A stretch of DNA of 64,000 bases from Beaufortia kweichowensis. Taxonomy: Eukaryota; Chordata; Actinopteri; Cypriniformes; Gastromyzontidae. A program made the position numbers and the translations under genes. Below, one piece after another: positions 38,063-59,856 of this stretch; position 1 is the stretch's first letter, and each line of letters opens with the position of its first letter. The notes under the pieces were generated by a model, which saw only the letters and a program-made list of their open reading frames with translations, searched no databases and was not told where the DNA came from. Where the stretch lies: contig CM032802.1 in assembly GCA_019155185.1 (NCBI GenBank), positions 65,001 through 129,000 on the forward strand. The letters run 5' to 3'.

Positions 38063-39289
38063 ATCATGAGACATTTGAAAAGCTGCAGTAGATTTATAGT
38101 TTTTGTAACTATAAATACACGATAAAAAAACAATTCAAATACAGTCATTTCACTCAAGTTTATTTTTCATCCATTTTGTTTGACCTTTCAAAGTCACGTG
38201 TCGATTAAGATTTTACACAACAAGCTCAACTACAATCATGGCACAAACACAAGACAAATAAATCAGCCAAATATGTTTCAGGTACACGAGCAAGCGTAGC
38301 GTAGCGTCACAACTCCTGCTATTGTGAATGACAACAGTGGCAGATATCATATCAAATAGGGAAACTATTAGTAGTACACTAGCGTTCAACTGTTTGGAAT
38401 CACTATGACATTTAAAAGTTTTGTTCACCAAGAATGTGTAAAACCGACCAAGAATGAAGACATATAAAATGTTACAAGTAAATTTAGATCCGAGATGACA
38501 GATATTCTAGAAGTTAGAAGTTATCCTCAGTCATGATCTGCTCTCATTCATTGCTGTGAATCTTTTCTCTCTGTCCTGTTACATTCATCTGTAAAAGTAG
38601 CAGTAGTGTATGGAAACAACTTTATTTATTTAGAAACTAAAATGTGACTATGTTGATAATAACAGAAGCACAATTAAAATGATTTCTGTTTTCTGCTGAA
38701 AATGAGACTTTATCATCACAGCTCAAACAGATTACACTTCTGATCATGTTTCTGGCTGTATCTTTGACCAATAAAATGCTTCATTGATGAACAGAAGCAT
38801 CTTCCTGCTCAATCCAAACTCTTGATCAACGTTACATATGCCAATAAAATGCACATGTATATTTATATATTTACACTTTTGAGAAATGTTTAAAAAAATA
38901 ACTGTAATACGGCTATAAAAATACCTGAGTTTGCTACAACACTTCGCATGAAGAGTAAAACATTTACATATATATCTATATATATGTTGATTCTATGATA
39001 AGTCATAGACATAAGAAAATACTGTAAATACATCTGTGTATATAAAGGAGGTAGAAACTCTTGTGTCTTCAATGGTCATGGCGATGTGTGTGTGTGGGGG
39101 GGGGGCTCTGTCTGCTTCACTGGAGTCACTACAACAGCCGGCCAGAAGTGCAGTCGTTATTGAGATCACTGAGGTTTCTAGTCATTGCGTTCACTGGATT
39201 CATTCGCTAAAGCCCTGACATGCACAGCACTATCAAACCCTTGCTGGAGCTCAAAGCTGAGCTCAATAAGAACTGCGGCTTTCTGGCGG

Positions 39290-42762
<3,473 letters not shown>

Positions 42763-42843
42763 GTTCTTCTGATTCCACGCAAAATCTCACACACATGCAG
42801 CAGTTCCGATCCGGGAAAGTAAGAGTCGCGCCGCGGACACGCG

Positions 42844-42851
42844 CTTTTATA
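42844..42851 (-). promoter_or_regulatory. gatm: gatm TATA box
   Basis: TATAAAAG on the minus strand, 82 bp upstream of the gatm ATG, flanked by GCGCGC. A start site about 30 bp downstream would give a 5'UTR of about 50 bases. Confidence 0.6.
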
Positions 42852-43208
42852 GCGCGCGCAGGGGTCGCGGAGTGAAATTCCTGAAACAACGTGACACGAG
42901 CGGGAAGATCCTGACAGAAGCACATTCTTATCACGGATCGAAATGACGCAACGGCAGCGCATGCGGCTCCAAACGCGCTCAATGGCGGATTGATGTTATT
43001 ACTGTACAACTCAATATACTGCTGATGATGAAAGAAAACAACAACAACAGGGGCTAGTTGTCACATTCTTCTAAAGCTAGTCAAAGAAAACACACAACTA
43101 TCTTAAACTGTAGCCTGTGAAAATTGGAGAATAAAATATAACCACACACAACATGATGTTTGAACCCAGCATGCAAAACTGCTTGGAGAAAAAATACATG
43201 TGACTCTT

Positions 43209-43225
43209 TAAGTTTATACAGTTAC

Positions 43226-43311
<86 letters not shown>

Positions 43312-43312
43312 A
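43209..43312. repeat. (ATCT)n tetranucleotide microsatellite
   Basis: About 25 uninterrupted copies of ATCT/CTAT, ending in TATCTATATATAT. Confidence 0.97.
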
Positions 43313-44819
43313 TCTATATATATTCATTTTAAGTAATGAATAGTGAACACGACACAGAAGAGCACTACACAATTCACTGCTGATTATAACAAACACACAA
43401 TAAGTGGGTCATCTAAACAAGCTCAGATAACTGCAGACAAAACAGACAATGAATGAGAAAGATGATTGCGTCCCAGCAGCTGAAGACAGAGAGAGGTTTA
43501 CTGTACATTAAGAAATGCTTTACTGTAAATAACATCTAATAGTACTCTTGAGAGTGTTGTTTTTCTACAGTAAGTTTGCCCTACATTGATGAAACAGAAG
43601 CGTATAAATGTCTAGCACCTCCCTTTCTCTGGTATCACAGTAACCTTGAGAGGTTCACATCCAGATTAACACTTCAATCCAAACACACAGTCAGCTTCAG
43701 CTCTCTCGACTGCAGTGCACGCTGGCACACTTAAAATACAGCATGTCTTTCCAGGAGTACGCACATCTCATGCCTGAAAACACCTTCTGCTTGTGGAAAA
43801 GTGTAACTCAGAATGAAAGGTCATTGAGTTTGATTAGTGAAACAGCTGTTATCAGGAACCATTCCAAACACTGATATGAGCGCTTGTCTTGACACGACTT
43901 CTCTCTCTCTCTCTCTCTCTATCTGCTCGCTCAACACACATTATGCAACGTTCCTCTCAGCACTTCTATAAAACAACAAGCCATGCAAAAATCTGCCGTT
44001 TCAGTATCATTCATTCTCAGTTTTTTCAAATGCATTTGACGGCATGACAGTGATGATCTGTAACAGTTTTACAGAGTTTGCTTTGCTAACATGTTTCTTC
44101 ACTGTCTGTTTGTGGGTCAAACGCTCATATGTTTCCTGTAGGGAATAGCGGTGCAAGGTACAGTACAGCTAGACACTTATTCTGTTTACACTTCTACACA
44201 AATCTACACAATGATATCTGAATGGACGTTCTGTGTTACTTGTTGGTAAAACAGGTCAAACAGTTCAATGCAACAATGTGTTTTGCAACGTGGTTAAGCA
44301 ACTTAACAGGGCCAGTGTTCTGAAATCTGGGCTCAGATTGGGCTACAAAAGCATTAGACTAATCCAGAGGTTTTCAAACTTTTTTGTTGAACTACATTTT
44401 TTGCTTGTAGTACCACCCGAGATTTTAAGTATTTCAATCATTTAATAGCACATATGCATGTTTAACTTCAAGTTTTTATCAGTTGTGTTTTACATCTGCA
44501 ATTTTCTTTAATTGGTACATAAAACTTTTCTGTCCATTTTGCTGGACAGTTTTATAATATATTGTAGTAAGTCTGTACCATCAAGCCCAGATATAACCAA
44601 CCGAACCCATTAATCAAGCCAACACCAAGAAAACCCTAAGAATGTCATTACTAACGTATTTTATTCAGTAAAAACACTTGAATAAGACCGTAAGATAATG
44701 GCCATTAAATCTGTGATCAGGTTCATCTCAGATGTTTTTCAAGCGCTTCTGTGTCGCTCCGCCTTCACGAGTGTGAAGCCGATTATGGAAACATTCATTT
44801 GATCTCCATCAGTTCAGAC

Positions 44820-47800
44820 ATGTTTCTTCCGTCTCTTCTCTTTCTCATCATCTTTCCTCTCATTCTCAAACGATTCTTTCCTCATTTCTGGACGGACTGT
44901 CGTTATCACATGGATTTGTTGCGGATTTTACTGAAGTTTGTTTTCCGCAGAAGACGCAGACCTCCGTTTCTCGCGCTGGACAGATTTATCGAACAGGTCC
45001 AAAGACGACCGAACAAAACCTTTATTGTTTTCGAAAACAAAAGTTACTCGTTTAAAGACGCGGACAGAGAAAGCAATAGAATAGCAAACGCGTTACGGAG
45101 CGCGTCGGTTCTGACACCTGGAGACACGGCAGTTCTGCTCATGCTGAACGAACCCGCCTTCATCTTCTGCTGGCTCGCGCTGGCCAAACTCGGCTGCGCA
45201 TGCGCGCTGCTGAACAGCAGCATCAGCTCGAGGAGTTTGATGTCGAGCATCAGATGCTGCACAGGTGCGAAACTCCTGATCGCGTCTGCAGGTGAGAAAC
45301 AAACTACACAAGACACAGAAATAAAGGAAACTGCACGAAACTACAACCTGCGACAGTGTGTCTCTGAAAGCAGCTCTTGTTCTGTGGGATGAACAGATTT
45401 CTGCTTCAGTCAATGAGGACGAGTTTTCTCATGTCCATTGAGACACATGAAGCTCTTACAGAAAACACATGAACATTTATTCATTTGGTTTGATCTAAAC
45501 ATGTTCAGTGGTGTTATTATTAACACAATACTCTAACCACACAGCCAAAGGGAAATATTGTTGTGGTGGAATAAAAACAAATCACAACTAACATTTTATT
45601 AAACATAACATGTTTAACATGTGTATGATTTATGAGAATAAAATGTACCGATACTTAAAGGATAAGTATGTTGCAATAACGGATATATTTGGCTAAAATA
45701 TAATAACCTGAATAACAAGTTTTTGCTCATAATAAAGAGAATTATATTATAGAAACGGATGATACCAATCGTGTCATGTGTCTGTTCTATAAAACCTTTG
45801 TGTTCTTTTGGACATGAGGATTCTTTGTGATTGTAATTAGATTAAAAGACATTGTCTGTGGGATTACAGACCTCGTATCCCAACCGATAGTGTTTATAAA
45901 AGACGAGCAGCTGGAGACACTGCTAAAGTATAAATGACCAAAGGCTCATCTCGTCAGATGTGTGGAGGAAATCTACCACATGAACTAGTGAGCAGAATGA
46001 AAACTCTTGACTGGAGTGTGTAAATGTACCTGCAGTGTTCTTGTGTTGTTATCAGAGTTGCAGGCCACTGTTGAGGAGCTGTGTGAAGACCTTCAGCAGG
46101 ACGAAATGATGATATTCATCATGTCTGAAGAGATCAGATCATCACGTATAAAGAGTCTGAGCAGAAGTGTGCTGGAATCTTCAGACACTGATATTCCTCA
46201 AACATACAGATCAAACGTGTCCTTCAAGTCCCCTGCCGTCTACATATACACATCTGGAACCACAGGTAACACACGTGCAAAACGTTATTCAGTAACACAA
46301 CTGATTTGGCAGACACTTTAAACATTAAAACAGATATCTATCAGAAGTGTTAAAAAATCATAAGCTGAATGAATATGAATTCTTCTACGTTGGGATACAT
46401 TCATGCCTTCAGAAAGACATTTTACCATTTAATTTGACAATGATGATGATTGTATTAATAAGAGGGGTTGTGCAAGCAGTGTAAATGAAGTGTGTTTGTG
46501 TCAGATCAGGATTTACATTCATCAGAGATCTGCGTGTGTTTCAGGTCTTCCTAAAGCCGCTGTAATAAATCAAACACGTCTGCTGGCGGCTCTCGCCGTC
46601 TTGTCATCTAATGGTGTAACGGAGCGTGACGTCATTTACGTGACACTTCCGCTGTATCACACTGCAGGATTTCTCATTGGTTTCATGGGTTCTGTGGAGA
46701 CAGGTACATCATGAGCTTCTGAAGTGGCATTACCACCATCAAACATACACACCACTACAGTCATATAATATTCATCAGCATCTGCATGTCTCTCATATTC
46801 AGGTTCAACTATAATTCTGCGTCGGAAGTTTTCTGCATCTCAGTTCTGGGATGAATGTCGAACACATAACGTGACGGTCATTCAGTATATTGGAGAAGTT
46901 CTTCGCTATCTGTGCAACACACCTGAGGTACAGCACACATCTGCACCGCAGCTTTACTTTTCATTCAAATATATATATATATTTAACACTATAACAAAAA
47001 CATTTTTTGACAGGGTTATATAAATAATATCTGTTTGATAAAGAGCGCTGTGGGACACTGAACAGATTCAGAAGTCAATGGTGTCGTGGTGTGTGTGCGG
47101 TACAGCTGCTGCTCTCTGTAAACTGACCCTGACGCAGCTGGTTCTCATAAATAACTTGAAATTCTTCTTTCTGCTCTCAAGTGTCTCACTTCTAATCTCA
47201 GTCTTCACACACTGTTTTCAAGTCAAATATCTGATTCGGGCTTTTTATTTCAGCTGTGAAATAGTGTACGGAATCTCACTTTGGTCATTGAAACATGAGT
47301 GTCATGTGATCAGCCTGCCAGCCAATGAGAGGCCAGTTTAAGGGCGGGCCGCTGATCTCAGAATAGCCGCTGCTCTTTATTAGGCAGAAAGCTTCAGGAG
47401 TGGATGAAACGGATCTCTCCAATTCATTATGACATATATGGAGCAAATTACATTTAATGATGCTTGACTTCAGGTTACGCTGTAAAAATCTCAGCTTTGA
47501 CAAGTATTTCATGAATGCGACACACAGATGTTTGTCCTAAAGCCTGTTTTTCTTTCAGAGACGGAACGATAAAGAACACAGCGTGCGTTTAGCTGTCGGT
47601 AATGGACTTCGTGCAGACGTGTGGAGAAAGTTTCTCAACCGATTTGGGAAAATTGAAGTGAGGGAGTTTTACGCTTCCACGGAGGGAAATGTGGGTTTTG
47701 TGAACTACGCAGGACAGATCGGAGCCGTCGGACGCATCAGCTATCTGCACAAAGTAAGGCTGTATTACTCGAGTCACGTGACTGCAAGGCTGTACATCAG

Positions 47801-49183
47801 AAGACCTTTATAAACTGTGCACGTGTTTTTCTCAGAAACTCTTTCCGTACAGCCTCATTAAATACGACACAGAAAGAGACGAGCCCGTCAGAGACTCCAG
47901 AGGCTTGTGCGTGGAGGTGCCTAAAGGTCAGAGGTCACATACAGTACAGAGAACACGGCTTACAGACTCAAACACTGATATGTATCTTCAGTCGTGTGTT
48001 ATATGATGTGAATGTGTGTTTCCAGGGCAAACGGGTCTGCTGGTGTGTAAGATCACAGAAATCGCTCCATTTGTGGGATACGCTGAAAACGAGCATCAAA
48101 CTGAAAAAAAGAGGTTACGTAACGTTTTTAAGAGCGGTGACGTGTATTATAACAGTGGAGATTTATTGAGAATTGATCCCGACAATTTCATCTACTTCCA
48201 AGATCGAGTCGGAGACACATTCAGGTATTTCAGCATTATGTTAAAGGGATAGTTCACCCCCCCCCCCAAAAAAACATTATGTCATAATTTATTCACTCTT
48301 ATGTCCTTCAAAATCTGTATATGAATTTTTCTTTTGTGGAACACAATATATTTTGATAAACGCTGGTTACCGGCACTCATTGATTTCCATTGTACCGTGT
48401 GTCCACACTATAAAAGTGAATGTGTGCCGGTTACCAGCGTTTTGGAAAATCTCTTCTTCTGTGTTCTGCTGAAGCAAGAAAGTCATACAGGTTTGACATG
48501 ACATGAGGGGGAGGAAATAATAAAAGAATGTTCATTGGTTGGGTGAACTATCCCTTTAAACATCAGATGATAGTAAGTGTAATTGTATGTTCTGAATGTG
48601 TGATGTGTTTAGGTGGAAGGGAGAGAATGTTTCCACCACTGAAGTCTCAGACATCATCGGTTTGCTGGATTTCATAGAGGATGTGAACGTTTACGGTGTA
48701 ACAGTTCCAGGTTCGCTGATGCTACATTCAGTGTAAATCTGATATATATTTCTGCAGGTGTGGCGTCATCGACACGCCGTGTGTTTCTGTATTCGTTCAG
48801 GTTACGAGGGACGTGTCGGAATGGCAGCGGTGAAAATCCGGGATGGACGAGAGTTGGAACACGTGAAAATGTTTCAGCACGTTTGTACTTTCCTGCCTGC
48901 TTACGCACGACCTCGTTTTATACGGACTCAGGTAAGTGAATCTCGTAAGACGAGTACATGCACGTGTCTGATGTCCTGACTGATATTATGGGATGTTTCT
49001 CCATAGAGTTCTATTGAGGTGACGCGCACATTTAAACAGCTGAAGGTGAAGCTGGTGGAAGCTGGATTTAACCCCACCGCCGCCTCTGATGTAATGTACG
49101 TCATGTGTGAGCGAGAGAAGACGTTTGTCTCTTTGACCCCGTCCATCTATCAGCAGATCATATCAGGCAGAATCAGACTTTAA
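44820..49183 (+). CDS. slc27a2: FATP2, very-long-chain acyl-CoA synthetase
   Basis: Fatty-acid transport protein and acyl-CoA ligase that activates long, very-long-chain and bile-type acids at ER and peroxisome membranes. Ten exons: 44820-45291, 46056-46265, 46545-46703, 46803-46927, 47559-47753, 47836-47926, 48026-48224, 48613-48710, 48801-48931, 49007-49183; 618 residues (human 620), phases exact. The ATG at 44820 begins MFLPSLLFLIIFPL, an N-terminal membrane segment; an in-frame upstream ATG at 44751 would add an unconserved stretch and is rejected. The AMP-binding P-loop IYTSGTTGLPKAA spans exons 2-3. Other family motifs are REFYASTEGNVGF, VYYNSGDLL and DRVGDTFRWKGENVSTTEV. Adjacency to hdc is as in human, which favours SLC27A2 over other FATPs. 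Intron 7 carries a MITE. Confidence 0.92.
48241..48559. mobile_element. TTAA-flanked palindromic MITE, slc27a2 intron 7
   Basis: Terminal repeats TTAAAGGGATAGTTCACCC (48241-48259) and GGGTGAACTATCCCTTTAA (48541-48559) are perfect complements over 19 bp. The interior is a long imperfect foldback (for example TTGTGGAACACA against TGTGTTCTGC). This family is abundant in cyprinids. The ends share TTAA, as for piggyBac-type targets. No ORF is present. The left end starts 17 bases past the exon 7 donor. Confidence 0.85.
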
Positions 49184-49847
49184 TCAACATCAGACATTAT
49201 TGGTAATATTACATTATTATTTAGGTAAACATTGCAACATACTTTGTTTTGTTACTAAACTCTTCCAGGAATAATAGCAGAACCTGGAATTACTTGACAT
49301 TTACTCTCAAACTGACTCGATGATGTCTGTCGTTTATAATATATTAATCTTTTGAAAATCTTTGAATCTTTAAAAGATAATCAGTATTGCAGTTTCCTGG
49401 TGGTCAGTATTATTTTTTATTAGTTCGTTTTTTACTTGTTGTGAATGATTTGTGAACATATATGATTGTAGTGTCTTCATGATATTAATCTGCTGCTTTA
49501 AAGAGTTGAAATCTTTCAACAGATGTGTACATTAGAATACAGGTGAGAGATAAAACAGATCAGGAGCAGAACACTGATTCAGATAGGATTCCAGAATAAA
49601 GGAGACGTTTGTTCCAATAATAATAATAAAGAGACACGGGACTGTGACAGATAAACAACTCTTTATATCACATTTATTCAGCTGATAATGGATTGATGAT
49701 TATATTAAACTCAAATGAAAGTGTAAAACATAAGATCAAAAGACTTTTATTAAGATCAAGACAAGCAAACGTTTGAGTGATAAAGAATAAATGAATAGAC
49801 AGAAGTTTCGTGTGTGTGTCAGACTTTTCTTCATCACGTCACGTGTG
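49184..49847. other. slc27a2-hdc convergent 3' intergenic region
   Basis: Short tail-to-tail spacer. The plus-strand AATAAA at 49595-49600 fits slc27a2 and the minus-strand AATAAA at 49746-49751 fits hdc, so the two 3' ends are at most about 150 bp apart. No other feature was seen. Confidence 0.6.
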
Positions 49848-54337
<4,490 letters not shown>

Positions 54338-55177
54338 CTTCACCGTGACAGCAGACACACGCGTGTGCGTGTGCGTGAGTGAGTGCTTCACAGGCTCTTC
54401 AGAGGGTTTTTATATTCACACAGCTCTGCCCGCTGACGCAAAACACTCACAATACACACACACATATCTCACAGATTCATGTGTATTCCTTAAACACAAT
54501 TTTCTACAATCAGTCTTGTTTGAAAAGTGATCACACACAGCGTGAGAAAACCATCAGCTGCCTTCATTTCATCTACAGCTCATGCATTTTCCATTTATAA
54601 TCACATGCTATCAGTTCATCTTTGTTCATTATTAAATATATTCAACACTTTTGTCTTTTGAAAATGGAAATATTTATGAAAGAAAAATTCAGCATAAACA
54701 TGATTCATAAACACAAGACAATAAAAATACCTTCATTCTTGTCTAAAGCAGTTTGAAAAGATCTGATAGCACACAGACAACGTTATGTATTATTTATACA
54801 TATATATTAATTATTGAATATTTGGACTGTCATTTGTCTATTAAACACGAATACTCACTTGGCAAAATGTAGAATCCCATGTTTACATTTTTAGCAAATA
54901 AAGACTTTAAAACATCATTGAGAAACCAGAGATAAGATTGATATTATTTATGTGCAAGCGAATATTTCTATGACTTCTCCAGGAGTTTGTTATCAGAGAA
55001 GGACATTAAAAAACATTTTGCAGAGATTAAACTCACAATATGTTAATTTCTGTGACTTTTTCAGGCCTGAAAAGCCCAATTAAAAAAAATTCCCAGATAT
55101 TTTTAGCATTTCCATAATCACAAAATGAACGACTTTACAAATGATCAAACCAAAGCAAATAAATCTAATGTTGATGT
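54338..55177. other. hdc promoter to gabpb1 3' intergenic region
   Basis: AT-rich after the hdc promoter. The gabpb1 3'UTR occupies the right part, but no canonical minus-strand AATAAA was seen close to its stop. No additional gene signal. Confidence 0.5.
54407..54414 (-). promoter_or_regulatory. hdc: hdc TATA box
   Basis: TATAAAAA on the minus strand, 70 bp upstream of the hdc ATG, implying a 5'UTR of about 40-45 bases. A (CGTGTG)n-like run lies between it and the ATG. Confidence 0.5.
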
Positions 55178-57224
<2,047 letters not shown>

Positions 57225-57227
57225 CTA

Positions 57228-57650
57228 GGGCCGGTTTCCGGGACAGGGATTAGAAAAACATCAGTTAAGACAGCTCAAAAATCCATTTTAGTCTGGGAGT
57301 AGGCTTAAGCCCGTCCTGGAAAACTGGTGTTGTGCCCAATTTTCACTATGACTCTCATTGACAGATTAGCTCATCCTAATCCTAACGTTAGAGTCAAACT
57401 CTTCATGAGTGTTTATGTCTGTCTGATTTACACTGACAACATACAGGGCTTAGATTAAGTCAGGAGTAATTTACTTTAAGTTATTTAAACAGCTTTTAAA
57501 TAAAAAGCTCAAAACTAACATCACTGACCTGCATCTTCAGACAAAACAATGACACTGATATACATTTTAAGATATGTCAATGAAAGCAAATAAAGCTGCT
57601 CACACATGACTTTTAGTCTGAACCTTAAGACCCGTCTGGGAAACCGGCCC
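57228..57650. mobile_element. 423-bp palindromic MITE abutting the gabpb1 start codon
   Basis: Perfect 12-bp terminal repeats GGGCCGGTTTCC (57228-57239) and GGAAACCGGCCC (57639-57650), extended imperfectly inward (GGGACAGGGATTAG; AAGACCCGTCTGG). Flanks are CTA on the left and ATA on the right. The interior is AT-rich with no ORF. The family is common in cyprinids. The left end lies three bases upstream (transcript sense) of the gabpb1 ATG at 57224. Confidence 0.8.
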
Positions 57651-58393
57651 ATACAGCTGATCTGGTGTGTCACATTGATAAGAGTACAGACAGTGTATTC
57701 CATAAGACTCTTAACCCTGATTCATGTCAAATGACTCTATTCAGATTGTGAAGGATCTCAATCAGAGCTCATCCTCATAGTAATAATAGGGTTTAAATGG
57801 CATATATTTATGACATGGATTATACAGTAGATGATTCAACTGAACACAGTCATGTGTGATGTTTCAAATATTGAACATAAACACTAGTTAGAGATACTAG
57901 TTAAGAACAAACGTTTCAACTAAAACAGCACATGACAGACGACAATGAGACATTGAAAAGCCTCTTACACTGAACGAGTCAATGACTGACATTTCACTGC
58001 AAACACAAACTGTAAACATAATAATTATAGGGAACATGTTAAATGCTAGTAAGAGTGAGTTTAGATTATTCTTTCATACACACAAAGCCCTGATCTTACG
58101 TCACTGTCACGGTGTGTGTTATTACCATCGTCATTATAATTGTATCGGTTTAATGTGAATGACATAAAGCACAAACGCTCGTCTAGACGTCATCATGTTT
58201 ATGTACACATGTTGTGTTATCTGTCACAGATATGATGATGTCGATCGGGCCTGAAACACGAACATCATAAACGCAACAATGAGTCCGTTTACGCGCGTGA
58301 TAAACAGGAAATCGCTCGTGTTCCGGGGGAAGAGGAAATATAAATACCATAAACTCGTGCACTTCCACATCCGGCGGACGCGAGCGCGCTTAC

Positions 58394-58550
58394 CGTCCGA
58401 TCACAGCATAAAACTGAAGAACCGACCCAAGTGTGGCCCAAAACAACCGACCCAAGTGTGGCCCAAAACACACAGACATGAAAACAGTAGAGCAGCGGGG
58501 ACGAGCACAAGTATGCGCGTGTGGACGCGCACGATCAGAGAGTGACTCGA
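58394..58550 (-). other. gabpb1: candidate gabpb1 non-coding first exon
   Basis: On the minus strand the sequence CGGACG|gtaagc at 58394/58393 is a strong 5' splice site in CpG-rich promoter-like DNA. It would pair with the acceptor ccctag immediately before the gabpb1 ATG (cta at 57225-57227). The upstream limit is a guess. Confidence 0.4.
58421..58470. repeat. perfect 25-bp tandem duplication
   Basis: ACCGACCCAAGTGTGGCCCA plus AAACA occurs twice head to tail (58421-58445 and 58446-58470), in the presumed gabpb1 leader or promoter. Confidence 0.9.
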
Positions 58551-58961
58551 GTCAATAACAGACTGAATATAAAGTCAGACTACAATAACAACACACATTC
58601 ACTTATTAAGCTGTAGCCGTAGGCTTTATTTTTACATTACGGTAATATGTTTTAAATACAGAACAGTCTACATCCATTATATCAAAATAAGAGCAGCGCG
58701 CATGCGCGCAGAGAAACTCACTGTTTAAAGTGAATGTAATTAACAGCTTTATTGTTGTTTTGAAGAACTCTGGAAAACTTCATTATCCCCCTGTAATGGT
58801 TTTAAACTCGTGTTAATGAACGTCACAATAACAGCCCAAAGGCATGTTTGTCACAGATATATGTGTGTCTGTTTAAATATTCCCGATGAATACACTTGAT
58901 TTGAATGTCCGTATAGGATTTCTACGCAGTTTAAATAAAGCTTGCGCAGTTTGAATCCGCG

Positions 58962-58970
58962 CACTTCCGG
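58962..58970 (-). promoter_or_regulatory. ETS/GABP consensus site, usp8 promoter
   Basis: CACTTCCGG (CCGGAAGTG on the minus strand) is a full GABP/ELK-type ETS core. It lies 265 bp upstream of the usp8 ATG, between usp8 and gabpb1. Confidence 0.55.
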
Positions 58971-59226
58971 GTTTGATCGAGTGTGTTTACTGTCATTAGT
59001 CTGACTAAACTTTACATTCGCAACGATCTTCAGCTCTTGACTTCTGCACTTTCACGGTGGATTTTATTTGACATGTGTGTGCGGGGTCTGTTGATATAAT
59101 AACACGCATGATTTCTCATCATCTGAGCATTACTGTCATCATTGTGTCAAAGCTTTGATTCTTTCTCTGTCATCGATCTGATCATTTTGTCAATCCGAAA
59201 CTGTTTCTGTAGGAATATGAGCTGAA

Positions 59227-59804
59227 ATGCCGTCCGTGTCCACTGGAGTGAAGGAACTTTATCTGTCTACATCACTGGGAGATCTGAACAAGAAAGCAGA
59301 AATCAAACCAGATAAAACCAGCACCAGACAGTAAGATCATGTTGTGATTTGAGCATTAGTAAACATTAACATTGCTCTATAAGCTGTTGTGTGTTTTAGA
59401 TATGTGCAAAGTGCATGTAAGATCTTCAAGGCAGCTGAGGAGTGTCGTCTGGATCGAGATGAAGAGAAAGCTTATGTCCTGTACATGAAGTATCTGAGCG
59501 TCTATGACCTCATCAAGAAGAGACATGACTTTAAACAGCAGCAGGTACATTCTGAGTCAAAATCACAGCATTCCGTATACGAATGAAGAATAAAAGCCAT
59601 GAGCGAATGCATTCATCTACTCATCATCAGGACATGAAAGTTCTGCTGGTGTCGATCATCTCATCAGTTCTGCTCTTGCTTTCAGGATTTCTTTCTGTCA
59701 TTGCTGGGGCCGACCAGCTTTAAAAAGGCCATTGAGGAAGCAGAGAAACTTTCAGAGAGTTTAAAACTCCGGTAAGTGTTACACACGCACACACGCACGC
59801 ACAC

Positions 59805-59856
<52 letters not shown>

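Larger units (their letters stand above)
36301..39289. other. pde8a upstream to gatm 3' intergenic region
   Basis: AT-rich sequence holding a (TA)n run at 36433-36451, a decayed LINE (about 36620-37620), a SINE-tail fragment at 38041 and probable gatm 3'UTR (minus-strand AATAAA candidate at 38621-38626). A poly-G run lies near 39099. No host coding exon was recognised. Confidence 0.5.
42763..44819. other. gatm-slc27a2 head-to-head intergenic region
   Basis: The left end is the gatm promoter. It also holds the ATCT tetranucleotide array, a (CT)n run near 43900, and a hAT-like terminus CAGAGGTTTTCAAACTTTTT at 44365-44384. The slc27a2 5'UTR is at the right end; no TATA box was identified for it. 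No other exon was recognised. Confidence 0.5.
57225..59226. other. gabpb1-usp8 head-to-head intergenic region
   Basis: Besides the MITE, it contains a probable gabpb1 non-coding exon around 58394-58550, a 25-bp tandem duplication, an ETS site and the usp8 5'UTR. The stretch 57651-58250 is AT-rich with no recognised feature. CpG content rises between 58280 and 58540 and near 58700. Confidence 0.5.

Noticed and set aside
44751..44819. Upstream in-frame ATG of slc27a2
   Set aside because: The added residues have no family similarity, and the ATG at 44820 gives the expected length and membrane segment.
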